This document shows positions 40,557 through 53,674 of a stretch of 64,000 nucleotides of DNA, one piece after another. The notes beneath the pieces are model-generated. The model did not search any database, was not told the DNA's origin, and worked only from the letters and a program-made list of their open reading frames with translations. How positions within the stretch are numbered: position 1 is the stretch's first letter; each line of letters starts with the position of its first letter. The stretch lies in contig VWZS01007473.1 of the NCBI GenBank assembly GCA_013397075.1, positions 496,001-560,000 of the forward strand, given 5' to 3'. The DNA is from Rhabdornis inornatus (Eukaryota > Chordata > Aves > Passeriformes > Rhabdornithidae). The translations under genes were made by a program, and so were the position numbers.

Positions 40557-43500
40557 CTCCTATTTTTTACATACACAGTTTTAAATAATATATTGCCATG
40601 AAAAACTTAAAATATAGGGAACATCTAAACTGTAAGATCAGCTTGAATCCTTTATCTACAAATGCTTAAAAATATGCATCTTTACTCCTTAGCATTTTAT
40701 ATATTTATTTCCAGAGTTCACTTATTCACTTCCATTTCAAGCAAAGAGCATGTAAAATAAACTATAAACTATTCTCCAATAATCACAAGTAATCATCCAT
40801 TTGCTATCAATATTTCAATCACTATGAATATTGATTAACAAATATATTATTGAATAGGAAAGAATCCTTTTCCTCTGTCAAGTGCTGAATTCCTGTGGTC
40901 ACCTCATTAACAACATCAGAACAGCCACAAAGAGTGCTGTTACAGGAACATCAATGTAATTCACGAGTACAGAGACACAAACATCACTCGTTAAGTAATT
41001 ATGAATAAAGGGCAACACAATCATATACACATAAATATAGCAAAAGAATTATTCTAGTCCTGTGATGCAGTGATTTTTCATGTGAGGAGTAACATCTTCT
41101 GTTTTTACCTTTCCCGCACACTTGTGTAGATGTGAGAACAGGAAGAGGGATACAGAAATGCTCCCTGTTCCTTCTCCACACGGATGGGACTTTATTAATG
41201 TCAGACTCTCCCTAAGACCTGGGACAGAGATGTCTCCCTGTTGAAAGCTCTTTTGGAGCTGAATCCCTACTGAAGAAGGGAAAGGCACATATAATCTTTC
41301 CCCAGCATCACTGTTTTGCCATGTGGCAGGAGAAGAACAAAACAGCCTGAGATCAGCACCATGACAAGGCTGGATCCAATCCCTTCAGCTCTTAAAATTC
41401 ATCTTAGAATTAAGAGAACAGCGAACAAACAGATCTTTTTGTGACAATGATGGGAACTCTGGTTGCTGTCATTTTATCTAGTTCAGAGTCCTAATGCATC
41501 ATTTTTCAGACCAGAGTAAATTCATCTTTAATATCTTCAAAGGCACGAATTACTTGCTACAGCTTGAGCCAATTCAATGATTAGGTACTGGCTCTCTATG
41601 CAAATCTGTAATGTGCCAGTCATGCATTCCTTCTCTTTCCCAAATGAAAATTTCTAATTCAGTATAGAGCACCAAACATTTTAGAAAATAGAAGGTTCTT
41701 GAGGGAATTGTGCTTTCCCACCAAAACCATGACAACTATACATCTGATCATGTCCATATGCTCTGATAAAGAGTCTCTCCAGTAAGCAGCTGAGGAGCAT
41801 TTGTATTCATAACCTCAAAAAAAATTTCCAGCTAGGTTGACTCCTGCTGATGCTTTTCCTATGAGCTTATACATTCAGCCTTAAATCTGGCCTTCTATTT
41901 AATTTCATATTCTGACTAATTAGTTTTATTTGTTACCTAAAAAAAACCATGGGCAATGACTTAGGATTCTGTAGTTTTCAATCATTTCAAAAGTGGTGTT
42001 TGCTGGTTTTTGGTATTATTTGTCCCTCTTCCTCATTTCTTCTATCACAAAGAATGACTTGCAGTACATGCTTTCAATTACGACTTCAAAGTATATTTGA
42101 CAAGGGATAGATAGAAGTTGCAAATCCATCATTTCAGCATAGTGTCTATTCAAACTTCTGTCATCTCACACTTTATCAGTTGCAAAACACAGCTTAGGTA
42201 TTTCCTGGATTCTTTAAACTTTCTTTTACTTTAGTTTCTGGATTATAGTGACTCCCCTGAGCAAACAACCACCTCAAACATGGAGAATGGCAAATAGTTC
42301 TTTTTAATCTTAGAGCAATCAGTAGTCTTTGAAAGTACTGACTACAAAGTTTAATAAGTTACTTTTATCTTACTCTGATAAGGTGCTTCTGTTTCACAGA
42401 TTTCATTTCTTGTTTTACTAAATATGTTGGTGCAGTACTTTTACCTCCTCAATTTCTTACAGAAGAGAAGCACAAAGCAACACAGGTTAGTTCCAGACAG
42501 GACTAGGAGAATACAAAGGGTTATTTCTGGCACAGCAGAATTAAGCCAACTCAGTAACACAGGGTAATACTAAAATCCTAAAATTTAATTCTCTAAATTC
42601 AGATTAGATATTCGCAAAACAAGCCAGGTTGACAAAAAAATTCTGAACACTCAAAAATCTCCCTGAAATACACCAAAGACGTTCAAGGCCTTCAGAAAAT
42701 AAGTGTAAAGAGAAATCAGTATCAGCCAAAATTTAAAACTGCAAGACAATATCCAAATAATTTCCTTTTCTTAATGAATACAGCTAGCACATAGACGAAA
42801 ATATGCTATTCAAGTAATTGTACAAAAAAAAAACCCTAATAAAAGGAATAGTTTTTATTGCTTTGCTATACAGAAGCTTGAAGCTTTACAACTTCTCACC
42901 TTAGCACATGCATGGGCCCTTCACCAGGAGAACCATGAGCACTTGGCATTGCTTTTTTGCTGTTTAAGAAAGATTTTCATGTCAAAATTAATTACAACCT
43001 GAGATCTCAACTTACAGGTAATGGCTGCTATCAGCAAACTCCGATTACAGCAAGAGAATGCACTTATGGTATGTGCAAGAAAAAAAGAGAGAAAAAAAAT
43101 GGAACCACTACCAAACAAATTGGGTTTGCCAGTAATTGTCTCATGGCACATTTTAATACAACTTGGAAGCTAACAGCAGTATATTTTATTGTGAAAATTG
43201 AATGCTATGTAATTTCCTGACAGGATTTGGTGCAGATGTGGGAGTGCAAAGGAGGAGGGAATGGAAGAGAAAAGATTTTTTTAATTTATTTATTTTTTTA
43301 ATATAAAGACCATGCCAAAGAAAATGCAAATTCCCAGTTTTGATGTCTATTTTGAGGATCTGAAACAAGGCTTTTAATCAATGTATTATACATCAAATTG
43401 ATAATGTTAACTTCTGATTATTCAAATGTATGAAATATTCATAGAGAACTGTCCAAACTTTTACATTTCTCAGACTTCTTTTCTCTATTAATTATCATGC

Positions 43501-45534
43501 CTGGAAGCTTTTTAGTAAAAGCAGCAGCCATCAGCCTGACTGAACCTGACAAGCTAGCAAGGCCCAATTACACTGGCACTCTGTGGCACTTTGATGTACT
43601 GGAAACGAAAAGAGATAGGGGCAAATTGTATAGCACATTATGTTAATGACTTGATTTAATCCAGCCACTAAACTTTATGTAGCCTGTTAAAAAAGATGCT
43701 AACACTAATTATGCCACTTTGGAAAGGAAAGAAAGGGACAAGCATTTCATACCGACAAAGTGAAGCTCATAAATGTTGTAAATGAAATGAAACAAAATGA
43801 AGTAATCTATGATTAATCATACATCATAGACAAGAAGAAAAGAGAAAGAAGCAAGTGGTACAGTTAAGTACTGGAAAATCTGTTAGATACCCTTTATGAT
43901 CAACATATCTAAGAAATAACCATGAACTGTCTAATTTGCAACATGCAAAAATACCTCAGTATGATCTTAAATGGCTTAAACAGTTTGGCATACAACTCAG
44001 ATTTAGGGGATAATTTGCATAACAATCTCTAAAAATCACAAGATTTATTTACACTGTTTGATTACCAGCAGGATATTTATCTCAAAAGATAAAAGGCAGT
44101 GATTTTTAATCTTAAAAAACTACAAATTCAGTAACAATTTTGACATGCTGTATTCTATAATTAACCCAAGAATTTATATCAACCAATGCATATTTTTAAA
44201 AGCCAATCTGTATCAAATACACTGTTGTCTTAATAGTTCAGAGGTTTTATTGTTTTATCTACCCTTCATGAACATGAATTTTTGTTACCATAGGAACAGA
44301 TCAATGGAGCAAGGTAGAAATTGATAAACCTGAAATTAATCTACACACAAAGTTCTCGCAGAAGTGCTCTTAAATAACTGTGATAAAATAAAATACGTGA
44401 TGACTAGAAAATCACAGAACAAGTGTATTGTATTTTGACTTAATAGAGATAAGTAGCAGTAATTTTAGTTCGCAAAATTACAGGTGAATTTTTAAACACT
44501 ATACACATAAACGATGCAATTCCATCTTCAAAAGTACCTTCTGCATCTTTCTGAAGAATGTATGAGTGATAGCATTCCTAAACCTCTCCCACAGCTTAAA
44601 AAAAGAACTATATTATAGAAAGAAAGAAATATAAGCTATATTTCTCATACAAAAAAATTGCTTCTTGATGCTAGTTGCTTTGTAGAATGTTTCACAACTT
44701 TGAAAAGAGCATTTTAAAAAAAATAAAGTTACCTCTAGGATATCACATTGCAGAACATTAAAAACTGTGAAGTCTGATAGGATCTAACAGTACAGCCCTG
44801 ATTCTTTAAAAGAAGGGTAAGATCAGAAAAGTTAACTGTTAGAAGTACTGTCATCAATTTTAAGTACTAGTTTTATCTTTTTTAACATTGTTCAGTCAAG
44901 GTTAGCTCAAAAAGCATGAAATATTTATTTTTTTTACAGAACTATCCTACTGAAATACTATTCAAAGTAAATTTTCCAAATTTGTTTTAAAGTCATCTTA
45001 TTTTTTATATATGTCTTTGTAGTAATTAATTGCTGGTTTTAAGAATAAGTTAAGAGAACATGATTAGTGCGCTTGACCACAAATAATAATAGAAAAAGAA
45101 GTACACTGAAGTGATTTGATACTGTACATATATAACTTTACTGAAAACTGATGCTAGATACAGCAAAGCTACTCTTAGAGGGCATTAGGTTTAAAATATT
45201 TTTTTAGTCTGGCCAAATAATTGCTATAAACATTCTGACTCAGCTGTTTAATATTCATGGACAATGGACTTGAAATAATACAGTCATTGCTGTCAGTTTT
45301 TATTGCTTCAAGAGCATCATCACCTTGATCTGAAAAGCATTAGAAGAATCAGTGTGGTTAAACCCCTTTATTGTAGTACATCTGAGTTTTGCTGAGGAAC
45401 CTGATAGCAATATAGGTGCTTTACCAACAAATGAAGAATAAGTGCCAGGCAAATCTTCTCTTCCTTGCAGAAGTTAACCCTGAAAATCAATGACCTTTAG
45501 AGTCATCTAAACTGTATTTCCTTCTGGTTTGCTA

Positions 45535-45597
45535 AAATAAAAAAGAAAAAAAGAAAAAGAAAAAAAACAAAAAGAAAAAAAAAACAAAAAGAAAAAA
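45535..45597 (+). repeat. A-rich tract with G and C interruptions
   Basis: AAAAG, AAAAAAG and AAAAC-type units over about 60 bp. Confidence 0.85.
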
Positions 45598-46507
45598 GTA
45601 CTGTTTCCTAGATGAAAGTTGAGGAGGACTGGAATGATACAAGTACTGTGATGAATACTGATGTACGAACAACTGTTAGCTTTATACAAGAATATGGCCT
45701 GAATTTGTAGATTTCCTCTGACTATGTTTAACACCATGAACACATAAAGAATAATGTATCCTTTTTTTTAAACAAAAAAATAGTTCTATATGCAGGTGGA
45801 TTATTTCAGAGCATTTTGGGTTTTTTTTTTTTTCCTCTGAAGCAAATTACTTATAAACACAACAGGGATTCAATATCATGTTTTTCCAAGTTTTCTAATG
45901 TATTCTTATGCAGAAGCTGCAAGCAAATGAACATGAAATTTTAGCACTCTGTTTGTGCTTCTTCTGTAAACTTAGTATCTTGGACTTGGTTTATTTCATT
46001 GATAAACAATTTAAGCTCAGAGGGGGAACAGGATGACCTGCCTTTTATAATCTTTAAATAAATCTGCCTCTAACAACTTTAAGTCACGAATATGATAAGA
46101 CATACTACCCCTCTCTCTGTCTGAAAGGATTTCCAGTAGCAGCATTGGCTGTTATCTGCAGACAAAAGGAGCATATTCATTAAAACAGTCTTTAGAACAG
46201 CATAGTTCTAAGGGAGAATATAAAGACATTTAAAATAGAAGCCAGGTTTCCTTTAATATTTTATGAATCTAGGTCAGATACCAGATTTTTGCATTCAATT
46301 ATGATACAGTTTCCATTTGGGAGGAAAATAACACCACCATATCCACTACCCAGCTTCAGCTATAGAGTATACCAGAATATAATTCCTGTCATGGAGCTTC
46401 TCATAACAAGGCAGCTCCCACTGCTAGTAAGAAATGCTTCAGAAAATGGAAAGAGACATAGATTTATTAACAAAATACAGTTACTTATTCATAAAAATGA
46501 ATTCTAC

Positions 46508-46682
46508 CTTCTGGTTCCAATTCTTCAGTTATTTCTCTCTCATTTCCAGAAGTAATTGATGTTTGGTCAGCTAACTGCTCCTCTGACAGATGTGAGAGCT
46601 TTTCTCTTTCCTGTTAAATTTCTTCAGACATCTCCACCTTATCATCTGCTAGTCTTTCTTGTTTAACCTTCTGTCTCATATG
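46508..46682 (-). pseudogene. RPGRIP1L: RPGRIP1L-like acidic linker exon with in-frame stop
   Basis: The exon is 175 bp, with TATATAG as acceptor and GAAG|GTAGAA as donor. After the stop the frame encodes LSHLSEEQLADQTSITSG, then EREITEELEPE, matching [28 protein letters not shown]-type sequence of the acidic linker before the C-terminal domain of RPGRIP1L. A TAA at 46614-46616 interrupts the frame. It sits where the human protein has glutamine, so a single C-to-T change (CAA to TAA) would explain it. The exon border after EPE agrees with the human protein. Confidence 0.8.
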
Positions 46683-48086
46683 CTATATAAAAAGATAAAC
46701 TTACAGGCTTTATAACACCCCTTGAATAGTAAAACTTACTAAAGTTCAAAACTTGAAGAGTTATGGCCCATATTCAATATCCGAAACCTTTAAACAATGG
46801 TATTGTTTATGCAGCACAGGAAACAATGAGAAGTTGTCAACTGCAGTAACAAATAATAGATACAGCATGAAGAAATTCTCTAACGATGTATATTTGTGAA
46901 AACATAACTATTATAATAATTTGGTACCTGTCAACATATATACAGCCTCTCAGACTTCCAGATTCATTTATATTTCAGCTCTTTCAGTTCTACAAGACTC
47001 AATTAAAGAAAAAAAAACAAAACCAAAAAACCCCACTCCACTACTATCTTATTCAGTTAGCAATTTTACAACTAAATTATACAATATTTTCTGTTTCAAA
47101 AGCAAACTAATATCATATAAAAAAGAATCAGCCTTGTCACACAGTACAAACGTTCTCTAAGGTGAAATATCTTTAGTACACAATTTACTCTGAGGTAATC
47201 TTACTCCCTTGGTTCCCTTTGAGTTCAGTAATGTACAATAACACCTCATGAATGGATACAACACTGCAGGGTTATGACCAGCATGGAAACTTAGGTAAGT
47301 CAATGGTGTTAAACCCTACAGAAGTAAAGACCCGATGTCCTCTCCTGGAGCAGAGCAGCAGTGCCAGCACCTCCCTCTTCATGGAGCACCTCCCAGGGCT
47401 CACACAGACAGTGAGGCCTGGGCTGATCCCCACTCACACATTTCCAGAGCCTTCGAGGTCTAAACCCTGCTTGTGGGAAACACAGAGGGATTTGATGTGA
47501 CTTATTCACTGAACCCATGGTAGGAACCTCTTAGGTTGATAGGTACCTGTACACACACACAAATAGATTCACACGTCACTTTACCTGGGTATGGGAATTG
47601 ATTATGGTATGCATGTTACTATCTCATACCTACAGACAAGTCATCCTTATAATTGTAGTGAACCCTAAGGAATTGCTTGGTAAATGTTAGAATACTCGTT
47701 GATTAAGTGTTGCTAAACTCTTTTGCACCCTTACCTTTGCATCCCTATCTTGGCACACTTACCCCCCTTGGCATTCCTGACTTTAGTCATTCCAAACTGC
47801 TTCTAATTTGATCTTCCTTTGTATGGTTTAATCTGTGTAGTAAGTAAGCCTTGCCAACAAACTCTGTTAAGTCATGTCTTCACAAATTCATATTAAACTC
47901 TGCTTTTGCGAAAATCTTTGATAGTGTTTCTTTAAGTGGCCAAACCACTTGTTCACAATACCTATTTATCTATATGCTGAAGTCACTCCATTTATTCATT
48001 ATTTCCCTCTGCTATATATTGGTAATTTTTGGAGAGAAGGCAAAACAAACTTGACCCAAACAGGAGCAAAACGTGCAGGGCCAGAA

Positions 48087-48152
48087 GCTGGAATTTCATG
48101 ATCCTAGTGGGTGCCTTCCAACTCAGTATGTTCTACGATTCTGTGATTCTGT
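48087..48152 (+). mobile_element. CR1 LINE 3' tail with octamer repeat
   Basis: A 'gatcctagtgggtgccttcc' block followed by a degraded 'aactcaggatattctatg' and two copies of ATTCTGTG forms a typical CR1 3' tail. It lies within the interval from which the central exons of the RPGRIP1L-like pseudogene are missing. Confidence 0.85.
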
Positions 48153-48206
48153 GAGCTGATCCCCCTGTGATCCCTTCCACCCTGAACCACTCTGTGATTC
48201 GGTGAA
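48153..48206 (+). mobile_element. Second CR1 3'-end fragment
   Basis: Directly after the octamer tail, GTGATCCCTTCCACCCTGAA followed by a 'ccactctgtgattcggtgaat' tail repeats the CR1 ending in a different variant. It could be a second truncated copy inserted at the tail of the first. Confidence 0.6.
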
Positions 48207-49515
48207 TATTTCTGCAGTAGCAATGATAAAAAGCTGTAATCAAATGCTAAATACACAGGGCTTGAAGGGCATTAGAACATCTGTGCTATTCTGCAGCAAC
48301 TTAATAGCAACTGGAAGTGTAGTACCTTGGCAATACAGTCAGGAGTATAAGAAGCTCTGAAGTGCCAGTCTGGGGAAGGCAAAGACTGCCACTTAAACAT
48401 TTTGTCCATAGGAAGGATAGAAGATGGAAAGCGTTGCCTAATTTTCCACATTCAGCTTAATCAAAGAATAGTACAGCCCATGATATTTTCATGCTCTGAA
48501 TATAATTTTAAATTTAGCCTTACATAATCAAGCTGTCAGTAACAACTGCCACTATGTCGTAACTTCATATTAATATAGCTTAAGGTATCTTGATTTATTT
48601 TAGTATCACTTAAGGCAAATTTTGCAAACACTTGCTGTGGTCAAAGAAAACATTTAAATGTTCAATTAAGTATTAGATGTCAATAAAGCCACTCAGAATC
48701 TTAATGGTAAGCACATGATGAACTGAAGCCACACTCATAAGAAGAATTATTCACAAGAAGTTGGTCCACTTAATTCCATTAGATTGTTTATAGAAATACA
48801 CTTTTTAATAAAATACACATTTGAAGAATCAAGTCTAAAAATATTTAGTTACTTCCTACCTGTGCTCTTCTTTTGTAAACTTTATATATTGCCACAGTAT
48901 ATAAAACAGTTGTTGAGATACAAAAGGAGATTGCAAAGTCTTAAATATTAACTGAGAAGCTGCCCTACAGCATGGGAAAAACACATATTAAATAATCTCT
49001 TCAGTAAATTAGAAGAAAAATGCATTATTGTAAATGTACACAGCCGTAAATAAAAATCAGTGTATACTGAATATATTAAAAATCTATGAATTAATTAAGT
49101 TGAAAGACAATTAAACACGGCCAAAGGCCCATATAGACTTCACATAACTTTGTACAGTAAATAGAATAGTGGCTTATAATTTGAGGGAGACTGTCAGATG
49201 GGCCGCTTTTCCATAAGAGCTTTCAACGTAGAGGAGAGAAGAAACACTAAATAAAGAGTAAATATTAACCCAATAGAAGAAGAATAGATGCAGCTGAAAA
49301 AACATGAGCCTTAATTCAGTATATAATCTGCATTTGGTCAGTTTCTGTACTCAATAGCTAGTCATAACCTTAGCATATTGTACAAATGTTCACTTAAAAG
49401 GCAGCTTTGAAATCGCCAGCAATAGGAACTAAATTTTTCTGGACAATATTCCTGAACTTCAACAAAGGTATGACCTCACATCTTGAGAAAATATTAGATT
49501 TTTTCAGAAAAATAC

Positions 49516-49655
49516 CTCTTTCTACTTTGATCTTGTCAAGGATTGCATTTTTGTCTGCTAAATCAGATTTGATAGCCATCTCTAGTTCAGCAATTTGCAG
49601 TTTCATTTGCTGTTCCTTTGATTTCCACTGCTGTTCATGGGTCATACAGAAGACA
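49516..49655 (-). pseudogene. RPGRIP1L: RPGRIP1L-like exon, coiled-coil region
   Basis: The exon is 140 bp and is the best-preserved one in the window. The segment HEQQWKSKEQQMKLQIAELE matches the human [20 protein letters not shown] almost residue for residue. It continues with KSDLADKNAILDKIKVER, which matches KSDLTDKTEILDRLKTER. The acceptor is TTATTACAG and the donor is AGAG|GTATTT. The phase at the donor agrees with the human protein, where a split aspartate codon follows. The exon that should come next is not found, and the next recognisable one is several hundred residues further on. Confidence 0.9.
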
Positions 49656-52600
49656 CTGTAATAAAACATATGGCATGTGAAAAACTCTTAGAAATCAACT
49701 TCAACAGAAAATAATAAAGAAAAAAGCTTTTAGTGGCACAGAGACCACTGTCATCATGTCTTAGGAATTAAGTAAACACATGCTGGTCTGCTGCTGTTGA
49801 AACCAAGGCGCCTTTCTCAGGCTGCGGTTAAAAAACATGAAAGAGTTTGTGGGATGAGCAAAGGAACTGGCCTTAATTTAGAGCTCCAAAGTCAAAAAGT
49901 TGGCAGCATGCAACATTTGTGGGTCTAGAAAAGGAATTCAGATGCATATCCCAGAGTAATCCACAACTCCAAACCTCGGCAACTGACAACTAACAAAACC
50001 ATTCTTTCCGCATACAAAACCTCTTAATGTAGAGAACTGGGATCATCCACCTGATTTCTTTTAAATCTGTGAAACATGCAGAGCATAAAGTCAGTTGGCT
50101 GTTCAAAGAAAAACGTTGACCACAAAGTGACAACAGTTTTCTCATACTGTAAAACAACAATTCTGATACCGATTAAGAAACACATTTAAAGTAATCTTTC
50201 TCCTACTTTAAGAAATAAAAAACAGAGGTGGGCCAAGAAATTAGAATAACTTTTTTGCCTGTAATACATTATTTACTTCTAAACTACCAATCTACGTGCA
50301 ATAAGGATTGCATGGTCACAGAACTAGAACTGCTGAAACCACAACAAAAAGTGTTACTCAGATTAAAACTAAATTAAGTACATTATAAAATTTACAGTGT
50401 AATTCTCAGTAGGAAAAAAGACAAAGCTATGCAATGGATTTTCATATAAGTTAGACAGTGAGTGGTATAGTCTTCATATCACTGTATTTCCATTCTTGTT
50501 TACTGAAAAAATGTCGCTCTTCACCAAGCACAAACCAGTTGATTCACTTTGGTACTCTGTGAAAAATCAGTAATTGTAGGGTTTTGTAAACATAATCAGT
50601 TACTCAACTCTTCAGTGAAGCTCATCAGCTAAAAAACTTTATATTTTACATACACTGCTGTATTAAAAATCTTCTGATATTTATTTATTTATCCACCTAT
50701 CTCTTCAAGAGATCTGTGTAACAAGGCTTGACCACAAAAAGAGAGGAGAAAGAAATGCTGCAGAAGGGACAGCCCCATAGGTTCACGGACTACATTCTGA
50801 GTGGGAGTTCTGAGTGCATTTTTATCTCATATATTTGAATACTGAATTTAAGATTAAAGAAATAAAATATTATAGCATGAATTATAAACCCTAAAGTATA
50901 TAGAGTTTATATTCCTGATCTGTATTTTTCACTAAAACATTATATATCCCTGTATTTTGTCTTTTTCTCATACTATATCTAACCTGTGTACACAGTTCTC
51001 TAGGCATAGAGCATTTTATAGTGTGACTGTTTTCACAGCATGCATGAACTTAAGCAAAGCTTCTAAGTCCTGCAGTAACACATGCATCACTCTCCTATAA
51101 TTTTGAAGGTCATTTGCAGGCAGTATAATGCACTGAACCCACTACCATTGCACAGTATTGCAAAGGTACAGAAGAGACAGCATGTCCTCTAATTGCTTAG
51201 AGTTTGACTGGCTTCCATAATGAAAGCATAACTCTTTTGAAAACAAAAGAAATACTGTCAGTTTTCACACTTCCGAAAATGTTTTCAAGTTTGAATGACC
51301 ACAACATCCAGTTATATGAGAGTTCATCAGCTGTAGGTACAATTACTTCACATAAGGATGCAGTCAGGTACTAGTTCAGTATTTTAGAAGACTGTTCTGG
51401 CAGAAAAACCATTAAGCATTATTATGATGGTCGTTAAGAATTCGGATGTTTAAATGAAGAGCATGTTAGAAGACAGGTTTTATCTGAACCCATATAATGC
51501 TAATGTTTATGTCAGTTTGAATTGAGTCCACGTGTGTCGCTTTCTTCTTTCAAATTTTAAGATTACATTTACTTGAATTCATGTGGAATTTCTTTCATAT
51601 TTACTGTATTTCACTGGAGTTGGAGCCATCTGTGTAACTATAATGGTCAACCACATCTGGCACCATTTCCTTTGGAGGGAGTTTTAGCATTGCTAGATTT
51701 GCATTACAAGGTCATATGAAAATAATTCCTCCAAACCTTTTGTATGAACGAATTGTTTTCTTGGATACTGACTAAATAATAAGAGTCAACTGACAAATTC
51801 ATACTTGTTCTTTGCAAACTTTTCAGATCCAGTTCTGCAGTCTTGGCTTTGGCAAAATTCCCATCAACACCATATAAATTTGCCAAAAATAACTTTAACA
51901 AAGAATGGGTTTATGACCCTTTGCCTCCATTTAAAAAAACGAAAAAAATATTATTAATTAAGCAGCAGCTGTGGACACTGGCCTATCTACTGCTAGCACA
52001 GGTAAACCGTAGTAAAGTTGCATTGTTCAAATAGGCAACCAAAAAAGCTGGCCATTAAATGGTGGTTATATAATATTTCTCTTTCTAATTTATTGATACC
52101 TATACAGTAACATGGAATGATGAAAGACAAATCAATTTTTAAAGGAGAGTATATGAAAAGACAGATCATTTTAGTAAAAGAAACACCACAGTATCGATTA
52201 CTGTGCTATAATGGAAGCTTACCTTCAATTTCTCTTGTTAAGTATCTTAAGTCATCCTATTATGTTTTTAAGGTGAACAGAAAATTTCAAGCCAGATTTT
52301 TAAGTTGATTTATTAGTAAGAATTATTTCTCTGAATAAATGATAGAGAATAAACAAAAACATCATCAGAAATACTTATGACATGGTCAAATTTTGGAAAA
52401 ATCTCCAGCAATTAACTTAAGTGAGAGACAGGTGACCAACTTCTCCATACAAAACTCTAAATATTGTGACTATACAACTGTTGCACCTCCTAAGTTTAAA
52501 AAAAAAAAAAGTTTTAAGCCTTTTTTTCTCACAGCTTTTCACTTTTATAATTTTTAAGTTCACTGTAGACCATATAATAAGTATGCCAAATATTGTAAGA

Positions 52601-53608
52601 ATAATTTGAACAAAATTTGTTATCACTTACATGATGCTTAGTTACTGGTATTCTTTTGGTAGATATCACACAGACAAGCCAAATAAATTTTAAGAGAAGA
52701 AATAATCTGGATACGAGAAAAGATTTCAAGATCTACTTTCTGCAAATATGAGCTGTATGACATGTATCCTATTTTCTAACCCTCTTCAGTGCAAAAGACA
52801 ACACAGGTTCACAATAAAAGAAAAGTTCATTGGAAGGTCATTTTTTCCTTCAATATGCTTGTGACAACTGACTATAATTACTTCTTTTTTGTAACAGAGA
52901 ATTTCTGAGTCATGTCTTAACAGTGTGCTTTCATTTTCTTTTTAAGCACTGCTGATAAAACTTACATCTTATTATGTATAGGAACCTTTGAAAAACTCAT
53001 GTGAACCTACATAAAAATTGTAAGCAGAATCAGGGGAAGTGAAATGGTAGTTATTACCAAAACAACCAAACCACTCCTCAAAAGTAAACATTGGAGAAGC
53101 TGTCAAATATCAGACTTTATGTAAGTTCATTGAGACGTGCTAGAACTTACACAAAAAGTTCAAACACCACTTTCTTAAAAAAAAAAAAACAACCAAAAAC
53201 AAGAACCCAAACCCAGGACAAAATCAAAGGAATATATGTCTATCAAAATGCAATCTTCTTTTAATTACCCTAAAAAATCTACTAGAAATTCAAATAAGAG
53301 CTTTTTGAATTTTTGTTCAAAATAAAGTGACTCCTACTTACTTTTAATTACATTTTTAAGAAGTAATCTACTATTCCAAGAGAATTAGAACAAATATGGA
53401 AGCTGGTCTGTTCCAACAGGGCTGATGAAATACAGCAAAGCACCTGAGAGTTTCCACATACACAGTCATATGATGAACAGCAGCATCAACATGGTTACAC
53501 GTGTGAAAAGCACAAAATATGTATACACACATTACAGAACACGGTATATTAAGATCTATTAAAAAAGGATTAGAATCAAATTTTCTGTATTCAGAAACCC
53601 TAACTTAC
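49656..53608. other. Intronic DNA of the pseudogene
   Basis: No RPGRIP1L-like exon is seen. Near 51.6-51.9 kb the minus strand has two adjoining open stretches in different frames with protein-like composition, discussed as a finding. Confidence 0.5.
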
Positions 53609-53674
53609 CTTACACAGCTTATTACAGTTTTTCTTCAAGAGTTCATTCTCTTTTTCTGAATTGCTTATTCTTTC
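53609..53674 (-). pseudogene. RPGRIP1L: RPGRIP1L-like exon, coiled-coil region, frame lost at its 3' end
   Basis: The exon is 66 bp, or 22 codons, with a TTTCAG acceptor and a strong GTAAGT donor. The residues SEKENELLKKNCNKLCK match LEKERELLKENYDKLYD of RPGRIP1L. As read, the exon ends on a codon boundary, but the next exon (start 49655) needs two leading bases, so splicing puts the coiled coil out of frame and meets a TGA within eight codons. The human protein has one more residue and part of a serine codon here. The simplest reading is a net loss of two bases just before the donor. Confidence 0.8.

Larger units (their letters stand above)
36961..46507. other. Intronic DNA of the pseudogene
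   Basis: About 9.5 kb without a recognised exon. It contains the 17-bp tandem repeat, an A-rich tract near 45.5 kb, and a stretch of balanced base composition near 43.5-43.7 kb. Confidence 0.5.
46683..49515. other. Interval where the central RPGRIP1L exons should lie
   Basis: The flanking exons code for parts of the parent protein several hundred residues apart (end of the coiled coil, and the late acidic linker). These 2.8 kb contain no recognisable C2-domain coding sequence. They hold two CR1 fragments and a GC-richer patch at about 47.3-47.5 kb of unknown origin. Confidence 0.6.

Noticed and set aside
43019..43069. Short plus-strand exon-like stretch between TTACAG and GTATGT
   Set aside because: The upstream pyrimidine tract is poor, the peptide is only 17 residues, and no neighbouring exon was seen on that strand.
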